A DNA stretch of 64,000 bases from assembly GCF_900188035.1 (NCBI RefSeq), contig NZ_FZNN01000011.1:62001-126000 (forward strand). Reading direction: 5' to 3'. Below are positions 18,114 to 27,380 of this stretch, piece by piece; the first letter of the stretch is position 1; every line of letters starts with the position of its first letter. The notes beneath the pieces were generated by a model. It had not been told where the DNA came from and did not search any database. It saw nothing but the letters and a program-made list of their open reading frames with translations. Made by a program: the position numbers and the translations under genes. The stretch is from Puniceibacterium sediminis (GTDB lineage: Bacteria; Pseudomonadota; Alphaproteobacteria; Rhodobacterales; Rhodobacteraceae).

Positions 18114-19877
18114 ATGAGTTTGGATAGTCTCCGAGACCGCCTGCGGGCTGCGACCGCCTCGGTCTTTGTTAAATGTACCGCCGTTATGGTTCTGACGACC
18201 CTGTCAGTGTCATTTGTCCTGATCAACAAGGCATTCGAGATCAGCACAATCACCGCAAGTTCGGCTGTTCAGCGTACGGCGCTCAAGACGGTCGAAGCAA
18301 GGGCGGTGCAGTTGTTTGATGCTGTGCGCTTCAATGCCGGTGAAAAGATTGAATCCTCCAGCCACAATGCGCTGGAGGAAGCTGGTTCTAGCGGCATTGC
18401 TGCGATTGTGATGTCGGCGGATGGCACCATCATGAACGAAACCGGCGATCTCAAAAGTGATCGCTATAAAGAGGCTGTCGCTCTGGCCAAGGCCGCAACC
18501 ACCGAGGGGGTGTTGAAAACATCTGCCGACGAATTTGTGATTGCCATGCCCCTAGTTCGGGGAGAGGGCCAGCCTGCCCTTGGCGCGTTTGCCATGATCT
18601 GGACGCCGAAGGCGGCAGTGGACGCGTTGAAGGACGAAAAGATGAGCGCGCTTATCTATGGTGCTGTCGTCTTTGTCGTGATGCTGGCGGTCACGATCTT
18701 TCTGCTGCGACATGTTATCGGACGCCCGGTTGCGATGTTGAAAGAGACAATCTCTCAGGTTGCCCAGGGTAATTACGATGTGAAGATTGATCTGGCACAG
18801 CGTGGCGATGAATTTGGCGCTATCGCACGGGAATTAGCCGAACTGACCGACGTGTTACGTCTGGCCCGGGGGGCCGAAGAAATCCGGCAAGCCAACCTTC
18901 AGGAACAGTCGAACGTGGTTCGTTTCCTGAGTGAAGGTCTCGTTGCACTCGCTGATGGCGTGTTGACACACACAATTTCAGAGCGTTTTCCCGACGAGTA
19001 CGAAGCACTGCGTGCAAACTATAACAGCGCGATCGACAGTCTGCGCATGGCAATTACCGAGGTCAAGACTAATGCAGACAGCATCCGCAGCGGTGCCGAT
19101 GAAATCAGTCAAGCGTCAGAAAGTCTATCGCACCGTACCGAAACTCAGGCTGCAACTTTGGAACAGACCGCTGCGGCTCTCGATGAGCTCGTAACCAGTG
19201 TGAAATCGGCGGCCGACGGCGCGCGGCAGGTGGACGAAACGGTTAAATCCGCCAATGCGATGACCGAACAGAATGCCGGCATCATGAAGAATGCCGTGGC
19301 GGCTATGACCGAAATCGAAAAGTCATCTGAACAGATCGGCGAAATTATCGGCGTGATCGACGATATCGCCTTTCAGACCAATCTGCTTGCCCTGAACGCA
19401 GGGGTCGAGGCTGCGCGCGCAGGTACAGCCGGTAAAGGTTTTGCTGTGGTCGCTTCCGAAGTCCGGGCGTTAGCACAGAGAAGCTCTGATGCGGCACAAC
19501 AGATCAAGTCGCTGATCAGCGGATCCAGCTTGCAGGTGAAAACTGGTGCGCAATTGGTGGATCAGGCAGGCGCGGCCATGCTCGAAGTTGTGGACCGGGT
19601 ACAGTATATCTCTGGGCTGGTCAGCGATATCGCGCATGGTGCCTCGGAACAGTCCCAGGGTATCAATGAAATCAACATTGGCGTTACCAGCCTTGATCAG
19701 GTGACGCAGCAGAATGCGGCGATGGTCGAAGAATCTTCATCGGCGGCCATGGCCCTTAGTTCAGACTCTCAGCGATTGATCCAACTGGTGGCCAAGTTCC
19801 AGCTTTCTGGCGGGGGGGCTATAGTGTCTTCCGCTGCAGTAGCGGCACCTGCGGCGCCCTCTTCCCGGGCGGCATAG
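18114..19877 (+). CDS. Methyl-accepting chemotaxis protein
   Basis: Chemoreceptors sense ligands outside the inner membrane and control CheA kinase. The protein has a transmembrane helix at about residues 20-42 and a periplasmic domain to about 178. A second helix follows at about 180-202, then a HAMP linker ([20 protein letters not shown]) and a long coiled-coil signalling domain. The hairpin tip reads [20 protein letters not shown] and [15 protein letters not shown]. No CheR-binding pentapeptide is seen at the C-terminus. ATG at 18108 is also possible, but AAGGA is 8 bp before ATG 18114 and only 2 bp before 18108. It follows the secreted sensor gene as a likely operon. Confidence 0.93.
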   Translation: MSLDSLRDRLRAATASVFVKCTAVMVLTTLSVSFVLINKAFEISTITASSAVQRTALKTVEARAVQLFDAVRFNAGEKIESSSHNALEEAGSSGIAAIVMSADGTIMNETGDLKSDRYKEAVALAKAATTEGVLKTSADEFVIAMPLVRGEGQPALGAFAMIWTPKAAVDALKDEKMSALIYGAVVFVVMLAVTIFLLRHVIGRPVAMLKETISQVAQGNYDVKIDLAQRGDEFGAIARELAELTDVLRLARGAEEIRQANLQEQSNVVRFLSEGLVALADGVLTHTISERFPDEYEALRANYNSAIDSLRMAITEVKTNADSIRSGADEISQASESLSHRTETQAATLEQTAAALDELVTSVKSAADGARQVDETVKSANAMTEQNAGIMKNAVAAMTEIEKSSEQIGEIIGVIDDIAFQTNLLALNAGVEAARAGTAGKGFAVVASEVRALAQRSSDAAQQIKSLISGSSLQVKTGAQLVDQAGAAMLEVVDRVQYISGLVSDIAHGASEQSQGINEINIGVTSLDQVTQQNAAMVEESSSAAMALSSDSQRLIQLVAKFQLSGGGAIVSSAAVAAPAAPSSRAA

Positions 19878-20316
19878 CCTGAATGCCGCTCTGTGTTTGA
19901 TGCGGACTTTTTTCGACCGCCACGAACACATTCCAAGACACGTCAGCCCTTTGGAATAAGAGAGTTAATTGAGCTTCGTGTTCTGCGGGCAAATGGGCTC
20001 TAAGCCAAACTGATGGCAGGTGCCGTGGAAGAGACCCCGAGGCAGGACTGAAGAAGGTCGAAATTTCATGTCGCTCGTAAGGGTGGATTTGTTCACGGCT
20101 TTCTTGGGCGACGGCTCGATGTTGAGTGGCCAAAAACCAAGCGCGGAAGCGGGTTCTTAGAATTTGGGTCATCGTCCGGTTGCAGATGGTCCGGGTGTAA
20201 ACCGGGCCAAAGCGATTGCAATTTGGGATTTGTACTCGCTAAAGACAGATAGCGTGGCCGCGTCAGAAGATGTTATCCAGGCGCAATCCGTTTCACGTCA
20301 CAATGCGCTGGATACG
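19878..20316. other. Intergenic region after the chemoreceptor, no gene recognised
   Basis: The only longer frames here are on the minus strand (to about 20172) and plus strand (from about 20164). Neither has a family I recognise or a good ribosome site, and codon use looks unlike the neighbouring genes. It may be decayed sequence or part of a dispersed repeat, which one window cannot show. A terminator closes it at 20317-20346. Confidence 0.45.
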
Positions 20317-20346
20317 AAAAGGCCCCCCATTTGTGAGGGGCCTTTT
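20317..20346. terminator. Bidirectional intrinsic terminator after eda
   Basis: AAAAGGCCCC and GGGGCCTTTT form a 10-bp stem around a 10-base loop. The A/T ends give a U-run on either strand. It lies 24 bp beyond the eda stop and terminates the edd-eda transcript. Confidence 0.88.
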
Positions 20347-20369
20347 GCTTTGATCTCCGCTAGGCGATA

Positions 20370-21014
20370 TTACCGGGGCAAGGCGGCGGCTTCGCGGGCG
20401 AGCTCTTCAATGGCTTTCCAGTCACCCTTTGCCACGAGATCCTTTGGGGCGACCCAGCTGCCTCCTACGCAGAGCGTATTGGAGAGGCTGAGATAGTCAT
20501 CGGCGTTTTTCAGCGAGACGCCGCCCGTGGGGCAGAAACGAACCTGCGGGATCGGCGCGCCGATGGCTTTGAGCGCCGGGGCGCCGCCGTTCGCTTCTGC
20601 CGGAAAAAACTTCTGCACGGTGTAGCCACGCTCCAGAAGCCGCATGACTTCCGAGGCGGTGGCCGCGCCCGGCAGGATTGGCAAATCTGCGTTTTCACAG
20701 GCCGACAGAATGGTGTCCGTTGCCCCCGGCGATACGCCAAACTTTGCGCCGGCCGCAACGGCGGCCTTCACGTCGGCGGGGGTCAGCAGGGTGCCCGCGC
20801 CAACTGTGCCGCCTTCGACTTTGGCCATCTCGCGGATCGCGTCGAGCGCCGCCGGGGTGCGCAGCGTAACTTCGAGTGCGGGCAGACCACCGGCCACCAG
20901 AGCCTCGGCTAAAGCACGGGCGCTGGAGGCATCGTCAATGACGAGGACCGGGATGACTGGGGCGAGACGGCAGAGAGCCTCGGACAATTTGCTGGCGTCT
21001 TGGGGTGTGAGCAT
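20370..21014 (-). CDS. eda: 2-dehydro-3-deoxy-phosphogluconate (KDPG) aldolase
   Basis: Eda splits KDPG into pyruvate and glyceraldehyde 3-phosphate, the last step of the Entner-Doudoroff pathway, in the cytosol. The 214-residue protein has the N-terminal PVIPVLVIDDASSA and the barrel block VGAGTLLTPADVKAAVAAGAKFGVSP. The Schiff-base lysine is in KFFPAEANGG, followed by RFCPTGGV. The start MLTPQDASK follows AAAAGGG by 5 bp; a TTG 15 bp further upstream is less likely. It lies 70 bp after edd on the same strand, as one operon. Confidence 0.96.
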   Translation of the reverse strand: MLTPQDASKLSEALCRLAPVIPVLVIDDASSARALAEALVAGGLPALEVTLRTPAALDAIREMAKVEGGTVGAGTLLTPADVKAAVAAGAKFGVSPGATDTILSACENADLPILPGAATASEVMRLLERGYTVQKFFPAEANGGAPALKAIGAPIPQVRFCPTGGVSLKNADDYLSLSNTLCVGGSWVAPKDLVAKGDWKAIEELAREAAALPR

Positions 21015-21084
21015 GGCGGCCCTTTTCAAATTTGGTGAAGTCAGTTTTCTGTGTATTTCCGAAGAGAAGAATTCTGGGGGCGCT

Positions 21085-22890
21085 CTAGACCACCACAGCC
21101 GCGCCGTTTGAGGCTAGGCCGACATTCCTGCGGAAGACGTCAAAGAGTTCCCGGCCCACGCCATGGCCATTGTCACTCAGATCTGCGGTAACGGGTACGC
21201 GACTGTCGAAATCCGGGGCAAGACAATCTATCGTACCGCTGACCGCGTCCAGACGGATCATGTCGCCGTTGCGCACCCGCGCCAGCGGGCCGCCATTGGC
21301 CGCCTCGGGCGAGACGTGGATGGCCGAAGGCACCTTGCCCGACGCACCCGACATGCGCCCGTCGGTGACCAGAGCCACCTTGAGCCCCCGGTCTTGTAGC
21401 ACCGCCAGAGTCGGGGTCAGGCTGTGAAGTTCGGGCATGCCGTTGGCGCTGGGACCCTGGAAGCGGACGACGACAATAGTGTCTTCGGTGAACTCACCCG
21501 CCTTGAAGGCGGTCTTGACGTCTTCCTGGTCCTCGAAAACGCGCGCCTTTGCCTCGATCACGTGGCGTGAAGGATCGACTGCGGAAATCTTCATCATGCC
21601 ATGGCCGAGGTTGCCCTCAAGCTGCTGCAACCCGCCGGTTTTCTGGAACGGATCGGAAGCGGGGCGCAGAATCCTGTCGTTAAGCGAGGTGCCCGCACCG
21701 GGGGCGTAGGTCACATGTCCTTCGGCCAACTTGGGTTCCTGAGTGTAAAGTGACAACCCGTCACCGGCCACGGTCTTGACGTCTTCGTGCAGAAGGCCTG
21801 CGGTCAGCAATTGGCCGATCATGTAGGACAGGCCACCCGCAGCATGGAAATGGTTCACGTCTGCCAGCCCGTTGGGATAGACCTTGGCCATCAGCGGCAC
21901 CACGTTTGAAATTTCGTCAAAGTCCTGCAGTTCCAACGCGATACCGGCGGCGCGGGCCATTGCGGGCAGGTGCAGCACAAGGTTCGTCGACCCACCGGTG
22001 GCCATCAGGCCGACCATGCCGTTCACAAAGGCTTTGGCATCGAGAATATCGCAGACAGGGCGGTAGTCGTTGCCAAGTGCCGTGATTTCAAGCGCCCGTT
22101 CGGTGCCCGCGATGGTCAGCGCCTCGCGCAGCGGCGTGTTCGGGTTGACGAAAGAAGCACCCGGCAGGTGCAGCCCCATGAACTCCATCAGCATCTGATT
22201 GGAATTGGCGGTACCGTAGAAGGTGCAGGTGCCCGGGCCGTGATAGCTCTCCATCTCGGCTTTCATCAGAGCGTCGCGGCCGACCTCGCCATTAGCGAAT
22301 TGCTGGCGAACCTTGGATTTTTCATCATTGGGCAGGCCGCTGGTCATCGGACCGGCAGGCAGGAATATGCCGGGGATGTATCCAAAGGTGGCGGCTCCCA
22401 TCACGAGGCCTGGAACGATCTTATCGCAGACGCCAAGATAGATTGCCGAGTCAAAGACGTTGTGTGACAGGGCGATCCCGGCTGCGAGCGCGATCACGTC
22501 CCGTGAAAACAGCGACAGTTCCATGCCAACCTGGCCTTGGGTGACGCCGTCACACATAGCCGGAACGCCCCCCGCAACCTGTGCCGTCCCGCCCTGAGCG
22601 CGGGCGGCGGCGCGGATGATGTCGGGATAGGTCTCAAACGGCTGGTGCGCCGAAAGCATGTCGTTATACGCCGTGACGATGCCGATGTTCGGTGCCTTGC
22701 TATCGGCGAGCGAGGCCTTGTCGTTCCCCATCGCCGCATAGGCATGGGCCTGGTTGCCGCAGGTGAGGTGCGCGCGGCGCGGGCCGTCTTCGGCGGCGCG
22801 GCGCATCCGGTCGAGGTAGCGTTCGCGCAGGGGCGCGCTACGTTCTTCGATACGGCTGGTGACATTGGCGATTGTGGCGTTCAGGGTCAT
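21085..22890 (-). CDS. edd: Phosphogluconate dehydratase
   Basis: Edd is an iron-sulfur enzyme that dehydrates 6-phosphogluconate to KDPG, the committed step of the Entner-Doudoroff pathway. The 601-residue protein (E. coli 603) has the IlvD/Edd family blocks. [22 protein letters not shown] contains a cluster cysteine, and [22 protein letters not shown] supplies another. The C-terminal [23 protein letters not shown] is also present. The frame is open 78 codons further upstream, but [11 protein letters not shown] with AAGGACGG before it fits the family N-terminus. A palindromic operator-like site lies 50 bp upstream. Transcription continues into eda. Confidence 0.97.
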   Translation of the reverse strand: MTLNATIANVTSRIEERSAPLRERYLDRMRRAAEDGPRRAHLTCGNQAHAYAAMGNDKASLADSKAPNIGIVTAYNDMLSAHQPFETYPDIIRAAARAQGGTAQVAGGVPAMCDGVTQGQVGMELSLFSRDVIALAAGIALSHNVFDSAIYLGVCDKIVPGLVMGAATFGYIPGIFLPAGPMTSGLPNDEKSKVRQQFANGEVGRDALMKAEMESYHGPGTCTFYGTANSNQMLMEFMGLHLPGASFVNPNTPLREALTIAGTERALEITALGNDYRPVCDILDAKAFVNGMVGLMATGGSTNLVLHLPAMARAAGIALELQDFDEISNVVPLMAKVYPNGLADVNHFHAAGGLSYMIGQLLTAGLLHEDVKTVAGDGLSLYTQEPKLAEGHVTYAPGAGTSLNDRILRPASDPFQKTGGLQQLEGNLGHGMMKISAVDPSRHVIEAKARVFEDQEDVKTAFKAGEFTEDTIVVVRFQGPSANGMPELHSLTPTLAVLQDRGLKVALVTDGRMSGASGKVPSAIHVSPEAANGGPLARVRNGDMIRLDAVSGTIDCLAPDFDSRVPVTADLSDNGHGVGRELFDVFRRNVGLASNGAAVVV

Positions 22891-22939
22891 GGATCCGTCC
22901 TTGTCCCAAAAAATGGCTAACTGAGGCGACTGTAGCTTA

Positions 22940-22951
22940 GTTAGCGCTAAC
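22940..22951. promoter_or_regulatory. LacI-type palindrome upstream of edd
   Basis: GTTAGCGCTAAC is a perfect 12-bp palindrome with a central CG, the form recognised by many LacI-family repressors. It is 50 bp before the edd start codon and therefore in the promoter region of edd-eda. Sugar-acid or sugar control of this pathway by LacI-type regulators is known in other bacteria. No such regulator gene is in the window. Confidence 0.6.
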
Positions 22952-23167
22952 AGTAAAGATTGCTCTCTGCCGGGATGCTGTTTACCCGCGTGTCTTGGCC
23001 CCGGGTGGCTGGGTGTGCGATGTGCATGGGTACTCTGCGCAATTCTTCCGTGGGTAACAAGGGCGTCGGGCAACAGGGTTACCCGGTTGGGCGGAATCCG
23101 GGGCAGAGTGACCCGATAGCGCATCTGGACGCTTTCCAGTACGCGCGGGACCGTCTAAGAGAGCGGA

Positions 23168-24364
23168 ATGACAGAGCCCCTTCTCCCCACCGTCCGCCTG
23201 AAACCCAAGGCCAATGCCCGCGCTGTTCGGCGCGGCTTCCCTTGGGTTTTTGCCAATGAAATGGTCGTTGACCGCCGCACCGGTGCGCTGCCGCCGGGCA
23301 GTGTCGCCTTGCTGGAGGACGCTGAGCGTACTCCGATGGGTCTTGTCGCGGTCAATCCGACATCCAAGATCATGTGCCGGATGCTCGACCCGACCGGAAC
23401 AGAGGCGCCCGATCAGGCGTGGTTCGCGGCGCGGATCAGCTTTGCGCTGGCCCTGCGCGAGCGTCTGTTCGACAAGCCGTTCTACCGGCTGATCCATGCC
23501 GAGGCGGATGGCCTGCCGGGCGTGATCATTGACCGTTTCGGTGATGTCGCGGTGGTGCAGCCGAATGCGGCCTGGGCTGATGTTTACCTCGATGCGATGG
23601 TTGCGGCACTGGTCGAGGTGACGGGTGTCACGACCGTGCTTAAGAACTCTGGCGGGCGGGGGCGCACGCTCGAAGGCCTCGACGATCTGGATGCGGTTCT
23701 GGTTGGAACGGCACCAGAGGCACCGCTGGCGGTCGAGATGAACGGCGCTGTGTATCTTGCCGATGTAACCGGCGGACAAAAGACCGGCCTGTTCTATGAT
23801 CAGCGGCCCAACCATGCCTTTGCGGCCCGTCTTGCCAAAGACGCGCGGGTTCTGGATGTGTTTTCGCATGTTGGTGGCTTTGCGCTTGCTGCTCTTGCCG
23901 GTGGCGCAGAATCCGCGCTTGCGGTGGATGGTTCTGCGCCGGCGCTTGCCCTGGCAACCGACGCCGCGGCCCGGATGGGCGCTTCCGAGAAGTTTACGAC
24001 CCGGCAGGGCGATGCCTTTGATGCGATGATGGGGTTGGCGCAGGAAGATGCGCTGTTCGATCTGGTCATCTGTGACCCACCTGCCTTTGCGCCGTCCAAA
24101 CCTGCGCTGGAAAAGGGTCTGCGGGCCTATGAACGTGTGGCGCGTCTGTCAGCGGGACTGGTGCAGGAGGGCGGCTATCTGGTGCTGTGTTCGTGCAGCC
24201 ATGCGGCGGATCTGACCGTGTTTACAGGCGCTTGCCTGCGTGGGATCGGGCGGGCCGGGCGGCGTGCGCAGCTGGTGCACACCGGTTTTGCCGGGCCGGA
24301 TCACCCGCTGATGCCGCAATTGGCCGAAAGCGGTTATCTCAAGGCGTTGTTCTTCCGGCTGTGA
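23168..24364 (+). CDS. RlmI-like class I rRNA methyltransferase
   Basis: The 398-residue protein has an N-terminal PUA-like domain (LKPKANARAVRRGFPWVFANE, about residues 1-80). A linker domain follows with LIHAEADGLPGVIIDRFGD. The C-terminal Rossmann methyltransferase has the SAM motif VLDVFSHVGGFALAALAGGA and the catalytic-type motif LVICDPPAFAPSK. This order is that of the RlmI/RlmK family, which makes m5C in 23S rRNA; LCSCSH supplies a cysteine near the end. The exact target base is inferred from family only. The stop overlaps the GTG start of a PIN-domain gene. Confidence 0.88.
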   Translation: MTEPLLPTVRLKPKANARAVRRGFPWVFANEMVVDRRTGALPPGSVALLEDAERTPMGLVAVNPTSKIMCRMLDPTGTEAPDQAWFAARISFALALRERLFDKPFYRLIHAEADGLPGVIIDRFGDVAVVQPNAAWADVYLDAMVAALVEVTGVTTVLKNSGGRGRTLEGLDDLDAVLVGTAPEAPLAVEMNGAVYLADVTGGQKTGLFYDQRPNHAFAARLAKDARVLDVFSHVGGFALAALAGGAESALAVDGSAPALALATDAAARMGASEKFTTRQGDAFDAMMGLAQEDALFDLVICDPPAFAPSKPALEKGLRAYERVARLSAGLVQEGGYLVLCSCSHAADLTVFTGACLRGIGRAGRRAQLVHTGFAGPDHPLMPQLAESGYLKALFFRL

Positions 24365-24903
24365 AGGTTCTGATCGACACCTGCGTCCTGTACCCGACCG
24401 TGATGCGCGTCGTGGTGCTGGGCGTGGCTGCGACGGGGGCGTTCACGCCACTCTGGTCGGCGCGGATCCTTGAGGAATGGGCGCGGGCTGCGCGCAAACT
24501 GGGCCCCGGCGGAGAAGAGCGGGCGCGCAGTGAGATTGCGGTTCTGCGCGCCGAGTGGCCCGGGGCCGAGGTGGTTTGGAAGCCGTCGCTGGAGTCGCGG
24601 CTTTGGTTGCCGGATCCGAATGACGTGCATGTGCTCGCGGGGGCGGTGGCCGGGTCGGCGGATGTGATCCTGACGTTGAACGCCTCTGATTTTCCACGCA
24701 ATGTTCTGGCCGACGAGGGGGTGAGCCGTGCCGATCCGGATGCCTTTCTGCTGGGGCATTGGCAGGCACAGCCCGAGGCGGTGGCGCGTGTTTGCACCAA
24801 CGTTCTGGAAGAGGCGCGGCGTTTGTCGGGGAAACCCTGGGAAATGCGCGCACTTCTCAAGAAAGCACGTTTGCCGCGACTGGCCAAAGCCGTGGCAACC
24901 TGA
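24361..24903 (+). CDS. PIN-domain protein (RSP_2648-type)
   Basis: PIN domains are metal-dependent ribonuclease folds. The 180-residue protein begins VKVLIDTCVLYPTVMR, with the first acidic metal ligand at Asp6. It continues with ILEEWARAARKL and the motif LPDPNDVHVLAGAVAGSADVILTLNASDF, which holds further acidic residues. It translates from GTG overlapping the stop of the RlmI-like gene by 4 bp (GTGA), so the two are coupled. No antitoxin gene is adjacent, which argues against a VapBC cassette. A link to RNA processing or modification is inferred from the partner gene. Confidence 0.8.
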   Translation: MKVLIDTCVLYPTVMRVVVLGVAATGAFTPLWSARILEEWARAARKLGPGGEERARSEIAVLRAEWPGAEVVWKPSLESRLWLPDPNDVHVLAGAVAGSADVILTLNASDFPRNVLADEGVSRADPDAFLLGHWQAQPEAVARVCTNVLEEARRLSGKPWEMRALLKKARLPRLAKAVAT

Positions 24904-25016
24904 AGTGTTACTTGATCCGTGCGCCGTAAGCTGCTGATCAATTTAACAAAAGGCAGCCCTGTGATGTTAACGAAAAATTAGCCTGCACCCAGAAGGGTTG
25001 CAGCAAAGGGTGCGTG

Positions 25017-26180
25017 ATGGTAATTCGCCCGCAAAACCCGATATTTTTCATCGGATACGATACGAAGGTACAGGCACAGGTGCACGTCACACACCCCGAA
25101 GTCACCCCACCGAGACTGGAAATTCGCAATCTGGTGCGCCTGTTCGAGGGCAAGGCCGTTGTTGATGACGTCTCGCTGAGTATTCAGCCGGGGCATGTGA
25201 CCTGCCTTCTGGGGCCCTCGGGCTGTGGCAAATCCACCACGCTGCGTATGATCGCCGGGGTGGATATACAGAACTCTGGTCAAATCTATGTGGACGGAAA
25301 TCTGATCTGCGACACGGTGTTCCGAGTGCCCCCCGAGCGGCGTTCGATCGGGTTGATGTTTCAGGATTTCGCCTTGTTTCCACATCTGACGGTGGGCGAA
25401 AATGTAGCCTTTGGGTTAAGCGGTCCGAAGGAGAAAAAGCACAAGCGCGTATCGGAACTGCTTGAACGCGTTGGCCTTTTTCATTTCATTGGCGACTACC
25501 CTCATTCGCTATCCGGGGGTGAACAACAGCGGGTCGCCTTGGCGCGGGCGCTGGCGCCGCGCCCGCGGGTGATGCTGATGGACGAGCCGTTTTCGGGGCT
25601 GGATGATCGTCTGCGGGACGGCATCCGGGATGAGACGCTGGCGCTGCTGAAGGAAGAGGGCACGAGCGTTCTGCTGGTCACCCACGAGCCGGAAGAGGCG
25701 ATGCGTATGGCCGACGAGATCGCGTTGATGCGCGACGGGCGGATCGTGCAGCGGGGCGCTCCGTATAACATCTACAAGTCGCCGGCCGACAAAGAAGCCG
25801 TGGCATTTTTCAGTGATATCAATGTATTGCAAGGCACTGTTCAGGGCGCTTTGGTGGATACGGCCTTTGGTGAGTTTCTTGCCCCCGGTGTGCCCGATGG
25901 CGGCGCGGTCGAGATTGTGTTTCGCCCGCAGCATGTGGGTATCGACTTTGATCGTGGCGGGCGCGGACCCAATCCGACGGAGTTGCAGGGCACGCCCGCG
26001 CGCGGTTTGGTCGAACGGGCGCGGTTCATGGGGTCCGAGAGCCTTGTTGAATTCCGCATGGATCACGATGGCGCGGTGCTGAAGGCAACCGTGCCGAACG
26101 TGTTCCTGCCCAAGGTCGGCACCGCGATGTGGCTGACCGTGCGGCGGGACCGCTGTTTCATTTTCCCCAAAAAACGCTGA
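25017..26180 (+). CDS. ABC transporter ATP-binding protein, Fe3+/polyamine type, orphan
   Basis: The protein (387 residues) is the ATPase subunit of an importer of the FbpC/PotA class. It has Walker A GPSGCGKST, the Q-loop MFQDFALFPHLTVGENV, signature LSGGEQQR, Walker B VMLMDEPFSGLD and the H-loop VTHEPEEA. A C-terminal regulatory TOBE-like region follows from about residue 265. About 25 residues precede the usual N-terminus of the ATPase, so the true start could be later. ATG 25017 has AAAGGG 6 bp before it. No permease or binding-protein gene is nearby, so its partner and substrate are unknown. The stop lies inside a run of short tandem repeats. Confidence 0.85.
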   Translation: MVIRPQNPIFFIGYDTKVQAQVHVTHPEVTPPRLEIRNLVRLFEGKAVVDDVSLSIQPGHVTCLLGPSGCGKSTTLRMIAGVDIQNSGQIYVDGNLICDTVFRVPPERRSIGLMFQDFALFPHLTVGENVAFGLSGPKEKKHKRVSELLERVGLFHFIGDYPHSLSGGEQQRVALARALAPRPRVMLMDEPFSGLDDRLRDGIRDETLALLKEEGTSVLLVTHEPEEAMRMADEIALMRDGRIVQRGAPYNIYKSPADKEAVAFFSDINVLQGTVQGALVDTAFGEFLAPGVPDGGAVEIVFRPQHVGIDFDRGGRGPNPTELQGTPARGLVERARFMGSESLVEFRMDHDGAVLKATVPNVFLPKVGTAMWLTVRRDRCFIFPKKR

Positions 26181-26248
26181 AAACGCCGAAAACGCTGGTA
26201 TGGCAGGCGTATGGTTTTCGTATGGAAACCGTATGGCTGTCGGTATGG
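26171..26248 (+). repeat. Tandem AAAACGCyG repeats followed by phased GTATGG repeats
   Basis: Three 9-bp copies (AAAACGCTG, AAAACGCCG, AAAACGCTG) occupy 26171-26197 and overlap the ABC ATPase stop codon. They run into five copies of GTATGG starting at 26198, 26209, 26220, 26231 and 26243, spaced 11, 11, 11 and 12 bp. The array fills the short gap between two convergent genes. The part GGTTTTC-GTAT-GGAAACC could also fold as a hairpin. Confidence 0.8.
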
Positions 26249-26254
26249 GCGGTT

Positions 26255-26935
26255 TCAGGTCACGCGGGGTTTCCTGTCGTCGGGCGCGTAGTCCGAGAGG
26301 CGTTTGCCCGGCTCGTCCACGAACAGTCCCGGCACGGTGCTGAGCGCGGTGATGCGGTCGATCCGGAAGCTGGCGAAATCACCTGTGGTTTCATCCCAGA
26401 CGACGCAGGTCCAGACGCGGCCCCAATAGTCGATGTGCAGCGGGCGCACGGTATGTGCCTCTGACGCGCCGGACAGCGTGACCTTAAGCTTTTGCCGGGT
26501 GCGGATGGCGGAGCGGAAGGCTGGCATGTGGCGGAACCCCTGTGCGGCCTCGGCAAAGGGATAGGTGGCGAAACCGAACCGGCCCGGGGCGGGGCCGGCA
26601 TCCTGGGGCAGCACGGCGTCGATCTTGGACGACAGGGTGCGGGCGGCTTCGGCAAGGTCGGGCAGGGTGCCCGCGCCGACGGCGGCGAGGCCCAGGTGCA
26701 GCGCCTCAAGCTCAACCTCGGTCAGGTTCAGGGGCGGCAGGGTGATGGCGGCGCGGGCGGTGTAGCCGATGCCGCGCGCACCTTCGACCGGCACGCCAGA
26801 GGCCGCGAGCGTGTCCATATCACGATAGATCGTGCGGATCGACACGTTGAGCGCGCGGGCAAGATCTTCGGCGCGGTGAAGATCACCATCCTTGAGCCGC
26901 ATCATCAGGGCATAGAGCCGGTCGGCGCGTTTCAT
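26255..26935 (-). CDS. HTH/WYL-domain transcriptional regulator (YafY-like)
   Basis: The 226-residue protein has an N-terminal winged helix-turn-helix (DLARALNVSIRTIYRDMDTLAASG, about residues 22-48). A linker follows, and then a WYL domain at about 130-205 (RPLHIDYWGRVWTCVVWDETTGDFASFRIDRI). WYL domains are thought to sense ligands, possibly nucleotides or nucleic acids, and many members repress neighbouring genes. I prefer MKRADRLYALM as start, with AAAGG about 8 bp upstream. It is convergent with the ABC ATPase and divergent from tatA. Its targets are not evident. Confidence 0.88.
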   Translation of the reverse strand: MKRADRLYALMMRLKDGDLHRAEDLARALNVSIRTIYRDMDTLAASGVPVEGARGIGYTARAAITLPPLNLTEVELEALHLGLAAVGAGTLPDLAEAARTLSSKIDAVLPQDAGPAPGRFGFATYPFAEAAQGFRHMPAFRSAIRTRQKLKVTLSGASEAHTVRPLHIDYWGRVWTCVVWDETTGDFASFRIDRITALSTVPGLFVDEPGKRLSDYAPDDRKPRVT

Positions 26936-27155
26936 CTGGGGAACCTTTCGCATCGGGTGATTCGGGGCGGGTTGAGCGGTAATACTGACAAAAACCTGTC
27001 AACTGACAACCTCTTGACAAATGGCGGGGTAAAATGGGCTCCAAACCGCCGTGATCCGGGGGCTTTGCCGCTTTTCGAGGGTTGCGAAAACCACTAGAAC
27101 CCCCAGATGATTATTAGCGGGTCGCTGACGGCCCCGCCTTCGTGAGGAGAGAGAG

Positions 27156-27374
27156 ATGCTAAACAATATCGGCCTTCCCGGCCTTCTGCTGATCGCGGTT
27201 GTGGTGCTGGTCCTGTTCGGACGCGGCAAGATTTCCAGCCTGATGGGCGAAGTCGGCAAAGGCATAACCGCCTTCAAAAAGGGTGTGAGCGACGGCAGCA
27301 AAGAGCTTGAAGAAGAGCAGGCAGAAGCCGCCCGTGACATCACCCCGTCCGAGCAAGAGAAAGACAAGGTGTAA
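27156..27374 (+). CDS. tatA: Sec-independent (Tat) translocase subunit TatA
   Basis: TatA forms the protein-conducting assembly of the twin-arginine pathway, which exports folded proteins across the inner membrane. The 72-residue protein has a single N-terminal helix ([13 protein letters not shown]) followed by the hinge [23 protein letters not shown]. An amphipathic helix and an acidic tail come next. The ATG follows GAGGAGAGAG. tatB starts 6 bp after its stop. Confidence 0.97.
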   Translation: MLNNIGLPGLLLIAVVVLVLFGRGKISSLMGEVGKGITAFKKGVSDGSKELEEEQAEAARDITPSEQEKDKV

Positions 27375-27380
27375 ACCCGA

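Noticed and set aside
19878-20316. Transposase remnant in the gap after the chemoreceptor
   Set aside because: No terminal repeats, target duplication or recognisable transposase motif is visible.
24361-24903. PIN-domain gene as a VapC toxin
   Set aside because: There is no small antitoxin gene beside it, and it is coupled to a methyltransferase gene instead.
24967-24981. Possible CtrA site before the ABC ATPase
   Set aside because: TTAA-N7-TTAG has a mismatch in the second half, and A/T-rich gaps produce such matches by chance.
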